A stretch of 64,000 nucleotides of DNA from NCBI GenBank assembly GCA_027574665.1, contig CM050653.1, forward strand, positions 10,438,664 to 10,502,663. The letters are read 5' to 3'. Made by a program: the position numbers and the translations under genes. This DNA comes from Rhynochetos jubatus (lineage: Eukaryota > Chordata > Aves > Eurypygiformes > Rhynochetidae). How positions within the stretch are numbered: position 1 is the first letter of the stretch; the number at the start of each line of letters is the position of its first letter. Under the pieces are notes generated by a model. That model searched no databases, was not told where the DNA came from, and saw nothing but the letters and a program-made list of their open reading frames with translations. Of this stretch, positions 12,622-24,300 are shown piece after piece.

Positions 12622-14031
12622 AAAAATTCACTGAAGACGTGGAAATCTTTTACGTGACATAAAGATGATGAACTGTATTGTAGCTGTGCTAGACTCCAGA
12701 CCCGTGTTGTTAATGACTACACAGCACATGTTTATGCAGTGACATAAAAGCAATTCATCAGCCCTCCCCAGACTTGACTGAACGGCTCAGTAAGCTTGGT
12801 GTGAATTTTATAATCTGTTGTTGCTTTTGAAATGCTTTTCTTGAGATAGAGAAAGTGAGAGATTAAGGAGCTCTGAGAAGCATTTCTCTTCTCCACAGAG
12901 AAAGAGGCAGTTTCCTTCTACCGCACTGAAGGCCTGGGTAGTCACTGGTGCCTACACGTTTCTTACTGAGGCACAAATCCTGTTATCGTAGATCAACACC
13001 TGAAACAGATTCTACTGTCCAGAGCCACACATGAATTATTGCTGAGCTTAGAACGGTTCCTGCACTTGTTTATACAGCTGCTCCATTTGCCACGAGTATC
13101 TCAGCTATATTTCTCTTGAGCTATTTCAGATATGAAACTTGCCATGCAAAATCAATCCTCTTTATTTTAGTCCTACAAGTGCAGATTATATATCCATTAC
13201 TTTGTCATGAATCTGACCTACTATCCAAACAAAAAGGCCATTCCTCAATCTGAAACTGACGAGTTTTTTCTAAGTACTTTTGATTTGAGCATCTTGACTT
13301 TGATTTACAGTTACCATTACATATAATTCCATTCCTACCGTGGGAAGAAAAAGAAATCCTTATTCAACAGAAGGCTCCTTCATTATGTTAAAATATGTAC
13401 TTTCTATTATTTTAACACCACTAAACACCAAGGTGAATCAAAAATGAACTGCAAAATGGGATTAAAATAGTTAGATTTAACCTGAAATAGTCTGAATCTG
13501 ATACCCTATCAACAAAGAAACAGCTTAGTTACAACACTGCATTATTTTTCATGAAGGTGAGACTGCAGAAATGTATTCATTATGTACGCAATCATATCTG
13601 ATAAGACTTAGTAAGGGGAATGTACACAGCTGGGAGAATTCACATCCAACAAAATATGTAAGCAGCTGAATAAATGTTTTTCCATCACCTTAATGTTCCA
13701 AACCACTTGGTTCTTTCGCTGCTGATCACCATATCTCAGATCTAACCTGGAATATATTTAGGCCAAAATGTCTGCTTCCCTTAATTCATTTTCACTTTTT
13801 GCCTTCTAAAAATACATATTTGGCAGAGTGTAAAGCACAACCTTCTGTCAAAGTCTTTATTAATCCAAGTAGTATAACCAGGATTTTTTTAAAAGCTATG
13901 ATAGCCTAAATATATGGGAGGTGAGTTATGCAGTGGTTTTTACTAAAACAAGCACAAGAACCAGACTGGGGAGCTTCTAGCCTAAGAACTTGTCCATTTT
14001 TCCAGATATGGTCTTAAGATAAGCTAGGAAG
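12622..14031. other. Unique non-coding DNA, nothing recognised
   Basis: AT-rich unique sequence between the longest frame and the first CR1 tail. No RNA gene, repeat or protein-like frame was seen. Confidence 0.5.
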
Positions 14032-14117
14032 TAGTGTCCCTGCCCACGGCAGGAGTGTTGGAACTAGATGATCTTTAAGGTCCCTTCCAATCCAAACCAT
14101 TCTGTGAATCTACGATA
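14032..14117 (+). mobile_element. CR1 LINE, 3' tail fragment
   Basis: About 85 bp of the avian CR1 3' untranslated end, plus strand. It holds GTGTCCCTGCCCACGGCAGG, then GGAACTAGATGATCTTTAAG, then the CCAAACCATTCTGTGAATC end. CR1 copies are usually truncated at the 5' end during target-primed reverse transcription, which accounts for a tail-only copy. It is non-coding and has several substitutions relative to the other tails in this window. Confidence 0.92.
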
Positions 14118-15310
14118 AGTACTCAAGACTGTATCTCCAGTACACCCTTAGACTACCATGGTTATAACAACTCTAGAACTACAATGCAGATTAATGATGT
14201 ATTTAACAAGTGACAACCTCTTGTATTACACATATCCAAAAATGCTTTCTTTCTCCATTGACCACATATTAGATAACAATTCCTTTAACAGCAAGCATCT
14301 GAACTGAGGTGGGCTTTCCTTTTACAGCTGACTTTGAAGCCAACTGGAATCCAGTCAATGCCTGCAACTGAACAAAATACATGGAGGCATTTCATTAGCG
14401 TGAGGAGTCCCATGGAGTAAAATTTTACTGAATGTGGCTTCCACAGTCTGTGCCACAGTCCTAGTTCTCCTGTTATTTAGCAGAAACCAGGGCTTGCAAA
14501 CAGCACAAACACAAGCCTCACTCTGTCTTGGAGTCAGGACACAGTCTGAGGTGCACAGTCACACTCCAGGATACACTTCATAGCTCCTGAGGTTATGCAC
14601 CCTTGAGAACCTCAACTAGTCAAATTAACTCCAGCCAAGGAGAGATGCTGCCTTTCATTTTCTCATGATTTCACCTATGTTTGTTTCTTACAGCTTTGAC
14701 CCTGCACATCTCATCACGTCTCATTGTTGGTATCTCTTCAGGACCAGGTCTTTTAATAATGTGACTAAAGTTACACAAAGAACTTCAGAAATCCTAAGTT
14801 CTTAGGCATGAACTATGAAAAATAAATATAAAATATAAATGTAAAAAAGGAAAATCAGTAAAAAAAAATCCTTCAGTATACTTCAGTATATTACAAGTTA
14901 GTAATTCATTATTCTTAATACTGAGAATAATGTAATCACAAGAAAAAAGCATTTGTCTAGCCTGTGAGCACTCACCACTAGCAAAATTACTTAAATGAAA
15001 AGGAAAAAAAAAAGATAACTGTGTACACAAAATTAGCACAAGAATTAGCAATCAACTGTAGATCATACAAGGTTCTTAGCAGATAACATCATCTCTATTA
15101 ATAAATGATGAACTGCTTAGTGGAGTTTTTCTTAGTGATATCACCATAATAACAGACACATGTTTTATTTATGTTTCAAGTTACATCCAAAATAAGCAAG
15201 TCATTCACTGTCAGGTTCTCTCTAACATTTGAAGACTCTTTACCCCAAATTTAAACTTTCATTGATCTAGATGAGATCGCACTCTATCAAAACCAAGGCG
15301 AATAACATAC
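14118..15310. other. Unique non-coding DNA with a short tandem duplication
   Basis: AT-rich unique sequence. The 10-bp unit CTTCAGTATA is repeated twice in tandem at 14871-14890, next to an A-rich stretch. No gene was recognised. Confidence 0.5.
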
Positions 15311-15349
15311 CGAATTCAGTTGCTATGCTCATCGTTGGGGATTTTGTTT
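15311..15349 (-). other. Exon-like segment, 39 nt, between good splice sites
   Basis: On the minus strand a pyrimidine-rich acceptor ending TTGTTGTGTCACAG precedes 39 nt starting AAACAAAATCC and ending GAATTCG, followed by the donor GTATGT. One frame is fully open (peptide TKSPTMSIATEF plus one base), needing a preceding phase-1 junction. In the frame that would continue from the neighbouring candidate at 15607-15671 it would instead read six codons and stop. It may be a non-coding RNA exon or chance. Confidence 0.2.
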
Positions 15350-15606
15350 CTGTGACACAACAAAGCAAAAAACCTCATTTCTTAAAGCTGGCTGCACTTT
15401 TCTCATAAGGATGGTATTTTTTTCTCTGTGGGATACAGTGCTATTTGTGCAGCAGATTGTATTTTGACAGATGCAACTGTATCATAAAAAGGCCCTTAGC
15501 ACTATCAGACTTGTAGCTCACAAACGTTCATGAGCTCCAGGATTTCTTAAAAAAACACAACAATTAAAATGTTTTTGAGAGTATAAAATGCCCCCAAGCC
15601 ACTTAC

Positions 15607-15671
15607 CTCCCCCACTCCAGTCTCCAGAATTTTCAGTCCAGTTGTTTTTTCAAGCTTCTCTTTGTTTATAG
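15607..15671 (-). other. Candidate exon, 65 nt, strong splice sites, family unknown
   Basis: On the minus strand the acceptor CATTTTCCTTACAG is followed by 65 nt beginning CTATAAACAAAG and ending GGGGGAG, then the full consensus donor GTAAGT. Two frames contain early stops; the third is open and gives two bases plus 21 codons (INKEKLEKTTGLKILETG, then V-G-E). This is lysine- and glutamate-rich with a protein-like feel. The exon would enter in phase 1 and leave in phase 0. I do not recognise the protein. Other candidate exons on this strand do not connect to it in phase, so it may be one exon of a gene with distant neighbours, a long non-coding RNA exon, or chance. Confidence 0.3.
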
Positions 15672-17218
15672 CTGTAAGGAAAATGACAATTGAGTTACAG
15701 GAAAGCTGGCATATGCTTGATTTTGCAGCATTTACAACATAACCAACCCTCTTTCCTCCATTAACAAATTCATGACTGTTCCTACATATGCCATCTATGG
15801 AATATCTTTCCCTGATAGCAACTCTGCTGGTCAGTGTTTTGAATGCACAGGTATGCCACTAATTGTTCCTCATTATGTGAAAAAGAAAGTCAGACTAATT
15901 CTAGTTCCCTCGTATGCACAGTATCACACCCATCTAACCCATATACACAGTATGTTTGGAAAGGTCTCGAGTGGAAACTTTGCACCATCTTCTTTGCAGT
16001 AAAGAGCAGAGCAGCAGTTACCATTACAACAGCACCGTCACTGTGTAGGACCCCACAACAAATACAGACTCCCACCTAGCAGGTAAGATAAATAGTTTAT
16101 TTCACACCACTGGGATGCAATGGGCAATGTTTTCTTTTTTGATTTTTTTTCCCTCCATGTGTCAGTTTCTATACCAGTAAAAACATTCAAAAGACAAATC
16201 AAGTAATCCAGCAGAAAACAGCTAAATGCAAACCAGAGGTAGTAATCACTAAGAATACATCTATACTTGCAACCCGAACATGCCCAGGGCACGCACTTGG
16301 GCACTGTGTTACCACTGCCTTTAAATTATTATTATGGTCTTCACATGATTTTGGCCTTTGCCCACTGGTATTCTCACAAAACAATGCCGAACCACAGTTC
16401 TGGGGACAGTACAAAGTTGAGATTATACCCAGCTGGGGGTATGGGCAAGGTCATCCTGTTTTGGATGGGAAGACTTTAACCTTCTAAACGCAAACACTGT
16501 CAGTTGGACTCATGACCAAAGCCCAGGGACCTGGTTTGATTTATTTATGAGAAGAAATGAAGCTTTGCAGCCTTGTTAAACTCTGCTCCCTCCAGCCGTC
16601 TAGTCATTGCCTATGTAATCCCAGTGAGTCATCTCGGTTGTCTCTGCAGTCAATGGAAAGGGATGGACACTTAACGCGATGAGTCATTCTGCATATCTTA
16701 CACACATCTGCACCACCTCTCTCTTTCCTTTGATTACAGACACAATTTGGATAGACTCAGCTTCTCAATTTGGTGCCTAAAAGAAACATTCCTATCAGAA
16801 AGGACAAGAAGGGTGCTAGAACATACTGTACACTGTAAATTTACACAAAACTACTGGAAGGAATTAATATACTTTTCTTTCATTTGTGAAAAATGCTCTT
16901 TAATTGTTGCTGTTTGAAACATTCAAACCGGGTCAGACTGCAGCAGACAATCCTCAGAAGCAGTATTATTGTGAACTGATACTTTATTTAGTTTGTCCAA
17001 AGTGCAACACAAATGACTCACATTTATTTCAGAGGCGAGTCATATCATTAGGGCTTAAACTCACCCCATATATCCTAAATGTGGAAAGATTCTGGTAAGA
17101 GTTTGTATGTGCAAAGACTCAAGAAGTGAAACCTGAAGCAACTCTAATACAGAGAAACTTTTCTGACTGCCTTCAGCAAAGGATGTGTATTGCCTGCGAT
17201 TTAAAAGGAGAGGAAAGC
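15672..17218. other. Unique non-coding DNA, nothing recognised
   Basis: Several overlapping frames of 60-90 codons on both strands between 15770 and 16480 cancel each other and carry no domain. No repeat or RNA gene was recognised up to the CR1 that follows. Confidence 0.45.
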
Positions 17219-17826
17219 ATGGCCAGCAGGTCGAGGGAGGGGATTCTCCCCCTCTACTCTGCTCTTGTGAGACCCCACCTGCAGTGCTGTGTCCAGCTGT
17301 GGAGCCCTCAACATAAGAAGGATATAGACCAGTTGGAATGAGTCCAGAGGAGGCCATGGAGATACTCAGAGGGCTGGAGCACCTCTGCTATAGGGACAGG
17401 CTGAGAGAGTTGGGCTTGTTCAGCCTGGAGAAGAGAAGGCTCCAGGGAGACCTTATTGCAGCCTTCCAGTGCCTGAAGGGGCTACAAGGAAGCTGGCGGG
17501 GGGGGGGGGGGTGGGGGGGGGGGGCTTTTTACAAGGGCCTGTAGTGACAGGACAAGGGGTAACTGGTTTAAACTGAAAGCTGGGAGATTTAGATTGGATA
17601 TCAGGAAGAAGTTCTTCACAGAGAGGGTGGTGAGGCACTGGCACAGGTTGCCCAGAGAAGCTGTGGATGCCCCATCCCTGGAAGTGTTCAAGGCCAGGCT
17701 GGATGAGGCTTTGGGCACTAGATCTCCACCTGGTCTAGTGGAGGGTGTCCCTGCCCATGGCAGGGGGGTTAGAACTAGATGGTCTTTAAGGTCCTTTCCA
17801 ACCCAAACCATTCCATGGCTCTATGA
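17219..17826 (+). mobile_element. CR1 LINE, 5'-truncated, ORF2 C-terminus plus 3' end
   Basis: Plus-strand CR1 of about 0.6 kb. It starts inside ORF2 (peptide [20 protein letters not shown] near 17225-17285) and runs through GGCTGAGAGAGTTGGGCTTG and AGCCTGGAGAAGAGAAGGCT to the 3' end at CCCATGGCAGGGGGG, GGTCTTTAAGGTC and a degraded ATTCCATGGCTCTATGA terminus. ORF2 of CR1 encodes an endonuclease-reverse transcriptase; only its last part is here and it is broken by stops and frameshifts, so the copy cannot move by itself. A G14-T-G12 tract at 17498-17524 replaces a shorter purine stretch seen in related copies. It is very similar to the copy at 43598, so both belong to the same or a close subfamily. 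Confidence 0.97.
17498..17524 (+). repeat. G14-T-G12 tract inside CR1
   Basis: Fourteen G, one T and twelve G lie between AGCTGGC and CTTTTTACAAGG. The CR1 copy at 43598 has only a short G-containing stretch at this place, so the tract is an expansion in this copy. It has strong potential to form a G-quadruplex and is a likely place for length error in sequencing. Confidence 0.9.
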
Positions 17827-19521
17827 AAGCTCTCTCCACCTTTTAGACCTACACAGTATCATTTCTGCTTCTCTTTACTGTGTTACTGATTAAGCAGAGA
17901 GGAACATGGAGTCCCAGCCTAAGAAAGCTTAAATGCATGTTTTGCTGGATGACAGCCTAAAAAATGCACACAATGCTCACATACTTAACAGTTATGTCTT
18001 GCTTTACACAGTCACAAATATATTCATTCCACCCAGAGTCACAGGGACCACATGAGAAGTAGAGTTGCCTGGACCACGCAATCTGAGGCTGTATTTTCAG
18101 TGTGTTGTATATGTTGTGCAGAAAAAAATTCCAAAAAATAAGTAAATCTTTGCTTGATTTCCTTGGGATGGACTATGTTGCTTCACTGGTAGCTGAAGAC
18201 CTGCCATGTCACGTAACAACAGTCTCCCTTTTCCACGTGCCATTCCGGTGCGGTTTGCCATGCTACCACACTGACTGCTCGCACCAAGCATACATATTAA
18301 AGGCAAATTTCTACCAAATGCAAAAGTTCAGGAGATCTTTAAAACCAGAAAGCTCCACAGCCTCCTTCAAAGAAACTGAATGGTTCAACAACTGATTCGT
18401 TGGTAGCTGAGGATAAAGAAAAGTGCACAGCAGAGTGGCTGCAAAATAGATGGGTATAAGTAAACAACACGGTTTAAATCCCAGGGTGTAATTTCCCACC
18501 ATATGAATAGTTAGTAGAAAATACTGGGTCTGCTGAATTCCTGAATTTTATAATTACTATCACATATTTGACCCTCTTGTTATAGTTTTCTTTCAGACTT
18601 TAATTATTAAATCTTTGATCATAAAAACCAAAAAAAGTTTATTTACGCTCACTTTCCCACCTGATATCGGCTAAACCACGAAAGACAGATCTGACAGCCA
18701 TGCTAACATAAAACCTGCCAAAATTAGGAGGCATGAAGGCACGACGTGTTATTGATTGAATCATAACCTGAAAATGGTCAAGCTCAGGCACTGTCAGATT
18801 GCGGAGAGAGGCACAGCAGACAGTCTCCGGCATGCTCGCTCCAGGCATGTACAGGAGCATATTTTAGCTAACCTTGAACTCCGCAAGCAGTTCAGGAAGG
18901 TCAAGAAATTCTGTCAAAATCAGTGGTGCTGAAGCTGAAGCATCAACTACATACCAAGCAGCTGCTTCAAGCTGCTGAACAATGAATATCACTACGTAAC
19001 TTCTACACATAACTATAATTGAGAATTTAAGACAATAAAACATATTTGATAGCCTATAGATAGATGAGGAAGAACTGGTGGGAAAACAAATTCAGACATT
19101 AAACACAAGCTAATAATCCTTTGAAAATTGGCCTAAATTTTTAAAAAGTATTTTAGTGCACTACTTGCTATCTTTTATTCGAATACAAATATACTGCAGA
19201 TGATATTTCTGTTGCAAATTTTATGAACTGGAAATGATAATTCTGGATAAGATTGTATATTGCACATTCCATCAAAGTTGATTTTTTATGGCCACAGCTT
19301 ATAGTCCTGAAATACCAATGGAGAACTGACAAACGCAGTAGCAAAGAGGCATAATAAAACAGCTATTCAAAAAAAAAAAAGGCGAAAAAAGCAGCACCCC
19401 AACCCAGTTAGCAACATATAAATCCCTTCTTTAATCTTTCACTGAAACAAAAAGGGTTTCCAAACACACAAAAAAGGAGGCCTTTAAATTAAATTCACTA
19501 GATGAAGGATATGCAAATTAC
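17827..19521. other. Unique non-coding DNA, nothing recognised
   Basis: AT-rich unique sequence with short frames on both strands. An A-rich run is at about 19369-19380. No gene or repeat family was recognised. Confidence 0.5.
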
Positions 19522-19556
19522 CTGAAGAAGCGAAGCTCTATAATGTTCTCAAAATT
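19522..19556 (-). other. Candidate short exon, 35 nt, with branch-point-like motif
   Basis: On the minus strand the order is TACTAAT (a good branch-point match), about 20 nt, GCTATTGCAG, then 35 nt starting AATTTTGAG and ending CTTCTTCAG, then the donor GTAATT. One frame is open and reads NFENIIELRFF plus two bases. The polypyrimidine tract is weak. No protein family is recognised, and its outgoing phase does not fit the candidate at 15607-15671 without an intervening exon. The surrounding DNA is AT-rich, so chance remains a strong alternative. Confidence 0.18.
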
Positions 19557-21214
19557 CTGCAATAGCCTATTTAATTAGTATTTTAATTTATCAGAATAAT
19601 TCTTTGCACTTGACAATTTATGCAGTATTCCATATAATTAAGCACGTAGCTACAGTGGAATAATTTTGCCTACTCTCTGTATACCAGTTATTTTAACCTG
19701 AAAGAATCTGTGGAAGTCTCTTCTGTGATCTAAATTACAATGGGGACAACTTAATGGCTTTGCTGTATTAGAGAGCACGATGAGGGTGTTACTGAGTGTT
19801 TAAGGGAAGGGATTGTCACTGTTCATAGTCTTCACTAATCTGAGGGAGGTCTGATGTGTTTTCTGAGGGCTAACATTTATTTCCTTTAGCAAAGTTATCT
19901 GTCAGTGGCATAGTCAGGAATTTGATTGTCTAGTTTTGTAGTTGGCAGGTTTAACCTTAGAGTCCATCGGTTATTAGGAGAAGCAAGTCATACAGGGCTT
20001 CGAGCAGACTTCCAGGTCATTATAGCACTTCTGGAAGGAGGAAGCCCTGAAAAATGAGTGGCTTACAAAGATTTGCTATAAAACAGGTTGCCAAGCACAA
20101 CCGCACCCTCCACTGTACTCGTGGGAGCACACACTGGCACAGGCAAGACGAGGAAAGGGCTTCTGCAGGAGCCTTCCTGGACCTGTCTCCTGTGCTGCTG
20201 CAGGATTTACCTGCTCCAGAGAAGAAACCACCCTTAAATATGAAAAGTATTCATTGGAAGATGATGCCACTCATGAGGAAACCTTATTTTTCTGCTGTGA
20301 ATCTGACTTTGAGGGTGTGGAGTACTTAATTAAACGTAGAAATAAAATTACTTACAGGCATATGATTCCCCTGACCTCTGTGACTTGCCCGCATTAGAAT
20401 AAGCCAGTCATGCCCTAGACTCACTAACCATATTGACTGGACCTCCAGTCAATAAAGTGATGGAGGACAATTAATTCAGATTTACTGTAGGATGTCAGAT
20501 GAATTCTACAACCGTCCTTTTCCAACACATGTTGCAAAACTCCTTTCACAGAGCCATGTTCAGAAGAATTTCATGCATATTCCCCTCTTAAAAAGGAAAA
20601 GGGGAAGGGAAACCCAGAGATATAGTGTTTATTACAGTTTTTAACTTTTTAACAAGTTTCCCAAGTCTAAGACAAGCAGATGTTGCATTAATTCACCTCA
20701 AGTTACTCTTTGCTTTCTCCTCTCCTACGAAGAACCCCTTGATTATACGGAAAGCTTTGTCACAGGATGGACCAGAAAGACTGCCTTTATGTCTGGCAGA
20801 CCCATGCGCTGTGCCATTCATACACACAGCAAATACTAAAACCTCTGTCCCTTGCAGTTCAATGAAAATGAATTCCCCTAGCGTTGGGGCTCTCTCCCTG
20901 TTGAGAAGAACACATTCCCAGAGTAAACCTGCCTTTGCACAGTCAGTGCACCCCCTGAAGCTGCTGAGGCATTCACACTACTAAATGAGAATGGGACAGA
21001 GGAAAATTACGCTGTCAGTTCAGCGCTCTGTCTTCTCCCTATAGAGCAACCTGAGGTTACAGAGGTTTTTCCCACCTCATTCACTTTCCTTCATTGGAAG
21101 TAATTAAAAAGTATGTTAATGAACTTTGAATTAGATACTTAGGTATGACCACGTTCACAGAACAGACTTTCTGGAATGTAAGATTAACTCTCCCTGACTG
21201 GTGTATTTCTACAG
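19557..21214. other. Unique non-coding DNA with one GC-richer patch
   Basis: A GC-richer patch at about 20085-20230 carries overlapping frames on both strands (20054-20329 plus, 20076-20270 minus) without recognisable domains. The rest is AT-rich and shows nothing I can name. Confidence 0.45.
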
Positions 21215-21324
21215 GGTGGTGTGGGGAGACCCTGTGCCCAGCCCTGGGCACGTCTTTGAGGGGCTACACCCTGTGAACCTGGAACTCCTCTCCCCGGGCA
21301 GGAGCAGAATCAGCCTGCAATTCA
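21215..21324 (+). other. Candidate exon, 110 nt, GC-rich island between splice sites
   Basis: On the plus strand the acceptor GGTGTATTTCTACAG is followed by 110 nt that are clearly GC-richer than the flanks and end CAATTCA, then the full donor GTAAGT (the base before GT is A, not the usual G). Two frames hit stops; one is fully open and gives 36 codons beginning VVWGDPVPSPGHVFEG. It would enter in phase 2 and leave in phase 1. The composition step that coincides with both splice sites is the best argument for an exon. I recognise no family. A GC-rich old repeat fragment or a non-coding exon would look similar. Confidence 0.3.
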
Positions 21325-24300
21325 GTAAGTCAGAAATACACCATGAGCATTCAAATTCAAAATGCTCCATTTTAAAACAAAAATTACTAACTCAAGTGGC
21401 CAGATACAAGGAGAAGAAGGACCCCTTTATTAAATTCTGTAATTCAGTGGGTGAAAGACAAGGACACAGGATACGGGCAAAAGAAGTTTCATCTTCCAAT
21501 CTTCACCGGGTGATGGCATGAGACAGTTGCTTCATATGTAATTTCTAGCTGACTGGCAGCCAGGCCAGGAATGAAAATGGTTGCAGAAAAATCAAAGCAG
21601 CATAGGTGTACTAGCGACAGCCAGCTAAATATTATGTCATATTCAATTTTCAAGTCATTTTCCAAATTATTTTAATTGGATATTGTTTCAATCTCACATG
21701 CATTAATTTAATTTCTGATATCAACACGTCAGCTTTCAATCTGTTCAGATGCAGCACCTTGCTGCCTGGAGTAATTTAAAGTAACGTTTGCATCTCCAGC
21801 AATTTGGAGTGCGCACAATCCTTTACGACCTGCTCTAGCCAATAAAACCTGTAGATGGAAATTCAGGCCACTCTCAGCACTCCCAGTGCACCTTTACATT
21901 CTCACGGGTTTTGGTGTAAGACGGCCAAATCTTCATGCACACAATCAAAGCATTTTCCATCTCTGTCCTTACTGTTGTTCAAAAAATGCAAAATCCATTT
22001 GTCAGGCAAACACCCGCACTGCACATTCCCGTAAGAGAAAATCTGGCCCATACTTGAGCAGTTGGCAAGAGCTGTATATCTTTTAAAAAAATTCACTAAA
22101 ACAATGTCGCTTTCTCCTCTCTAAACCATCTACCTGTCATGTCCCTAATGTCCCATGGTCAGATAACTACTCAAGGATAGAGCAGCAAAGACGTGTTACA
22201 TCTGATTTGCATAGATTCATTATGTATTTTAAACACATCCTTTCTGCCTGACTGCTTGCGTTGATTTATTTTTACTTATTTAATAAATAGCTGCTCAATT
22301 GTATGCTTTCGCTTAACCGTCCTTTAAAATGAGCACACTGCTATTCTAAAATGCGATATTTAAGTTGTAGTAAAGGTATTTGGAATATATGAAATAACTT
22401 TTTTTATTTCTCCGGAGCTTTTATGTTAATGGTGAGATCCATCTCTACTAACTTTGCTGTCTCAACTAAGAAATCAGTCAAGGTCCTCTCACTAGTCAAG
22501 ATAAGTAAATAGGAATCGCCAGAGATTGACTTATCCCATCTTGAGATAGGTATCATTTATTCATCACATATAAATATAGGCCTCGAAAAGCCTGCTGGGT
22601 CAACCAATTCAATTTTTTTTTTTTTTCCACAGGCAAACCCTTGTGAGAAACAGACATATACAAGCTCCAAAAGACTTCAGCAGTAAACAATCCCACAGAC
22701 AATGCCATGGCTACAGAGAGGGAATTTTCACTGTGTGTGGTATCAATGTGATGGTTCTCTTCTTGAAGTATGAGCAAAACCAGTTTCTATGAACTAGAAC
22801 TGTAGAAATGAAAAACCTTTATCTATTCTAAATGCTTTCTTGAACAGCTTGAGAAACCCATTATCAAAAATATTCTCCTAAATAATATAAGCAAGTTGAT
22901 ATCCATCAATAGAGAAGTTTTGAGTACTAATAACAAAAATAGCCATGTGTTAGCTATATATGTTTTACAAATACAGAATATATTTCAATGAATTTTTAAC
23001 AGTGACAATTTTTAATACTATTGACCATTTTAACCGTGACAATTCAATGCTGCACATTACTTGATGGAGTGCAGCACATATATATGTAATGATTGGCTTG
23101 CATACTTAAAATACTTATCCATTATTTATAGCTAAAGGTGTACCAATTCAGCCAGTGTTAGCAGAAAATGAAAAAAAGAAGTGTCATTCCATCTTCCACA
23201 TCAAAATTTGTTCATATAAATATTCTTTGACAAGTTTCATCTTTGCATGGAAAATTCAGATAAAACAACCTGCGGTACGTTGAGCTGAAGCTAGAGCAGA
23301 ATACAAAGTGCTCAAAGTCGCATGACTACCAGTGCAAGGGCAGACAACTTTTCTCAGCAAGCTTCTGTCTAGGCTGATTGCTAACATCTAGATCAACTTT
23401 CAGTTGTACTTCTTCAAGTCCCAGCTAGCTTAACATTACAGTTCACTGTCATATGTTCGACCTTACCATTTACAAATTAGAAGGTAAGACTCGTGGTCCC
23501 CGGGGATCGGGGGTAAGAAGGAACATCTGGATCTCTCTCAGTCCTTCTTAGTGCAGGGAAGTCTTTGCCTCCTCACCTTGACAACACTACGGAAAGTAAC
23601 ACTCCATAAAATGAGCTTAAGGCCACAGCCTCTTTTCTTTCCTTTTAAATAGACAGGGTTTTTGGAACAGCATTATGAACAAAACCAGTTTTCCTGCCTT
23701 CTTTTATTTATAGTCAAGAATTCAACAGATTGGTTTAATTTTCTTGTAATGAAAATACTACCAAAAAATCAAACAGATAACAGCAGTTACTCAGCTTTTA
23801 AGTATAGCTAAATATTCTAGAGTTTTATATATGCTTTTTGATTCTATTTGAATATTCTCTCCTTCCATGTACTTCATTTCAGTCCTTCAGGATATCCACT
23901 GCATCTCCTTTTTGTGGTTTATTATTTTAAATTAAGAACCATCTGTCCTTACATAAAATTTTACAAAAGATTCATTCCTCGTCCTTATAGCATTTTAGAA
24001 AAAGTAGAAAAATTATAAGCTTCTATCGCCATCTCCATCTAATGGGAACAAAAATATTGACTTACCTATTGTCCAGGATTAGTAGTCTCTAAAATAACAT
24101 TTTTCTCCCCTCTTCTTGCTCTTCTAGCAATATTAACTGGGGTGATTTATGAGCAGAAAGAACCAGTGAAGTGATACGGAAGTTGCTACTCATTATTGTA
24201 GCTTTGTAGAAACTCGGAAATCCAGTTATCTGGAATTTAACTGATCTTGTGTGGTTTCTTTAGAATAGTTGATGTGTTATTGGGACCAGGGAAAAGACTA

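Noticed and set aside
17126-17893. Several frames of 62-109 codons on both strands.
   Set aside because: They lie in or overlap the CR1; plus-strand ones are broken ORF2 remnants and minus-strand ones are antisense or read the G tract.
23576-23640. Minus-strand donor-like CAAG|GTGAGG with an upstream open stretch.
   Set aside because: The only upstream acceptor candidate (TATTTAAAAG) is poor and two frames are open, so there is no coding signal.
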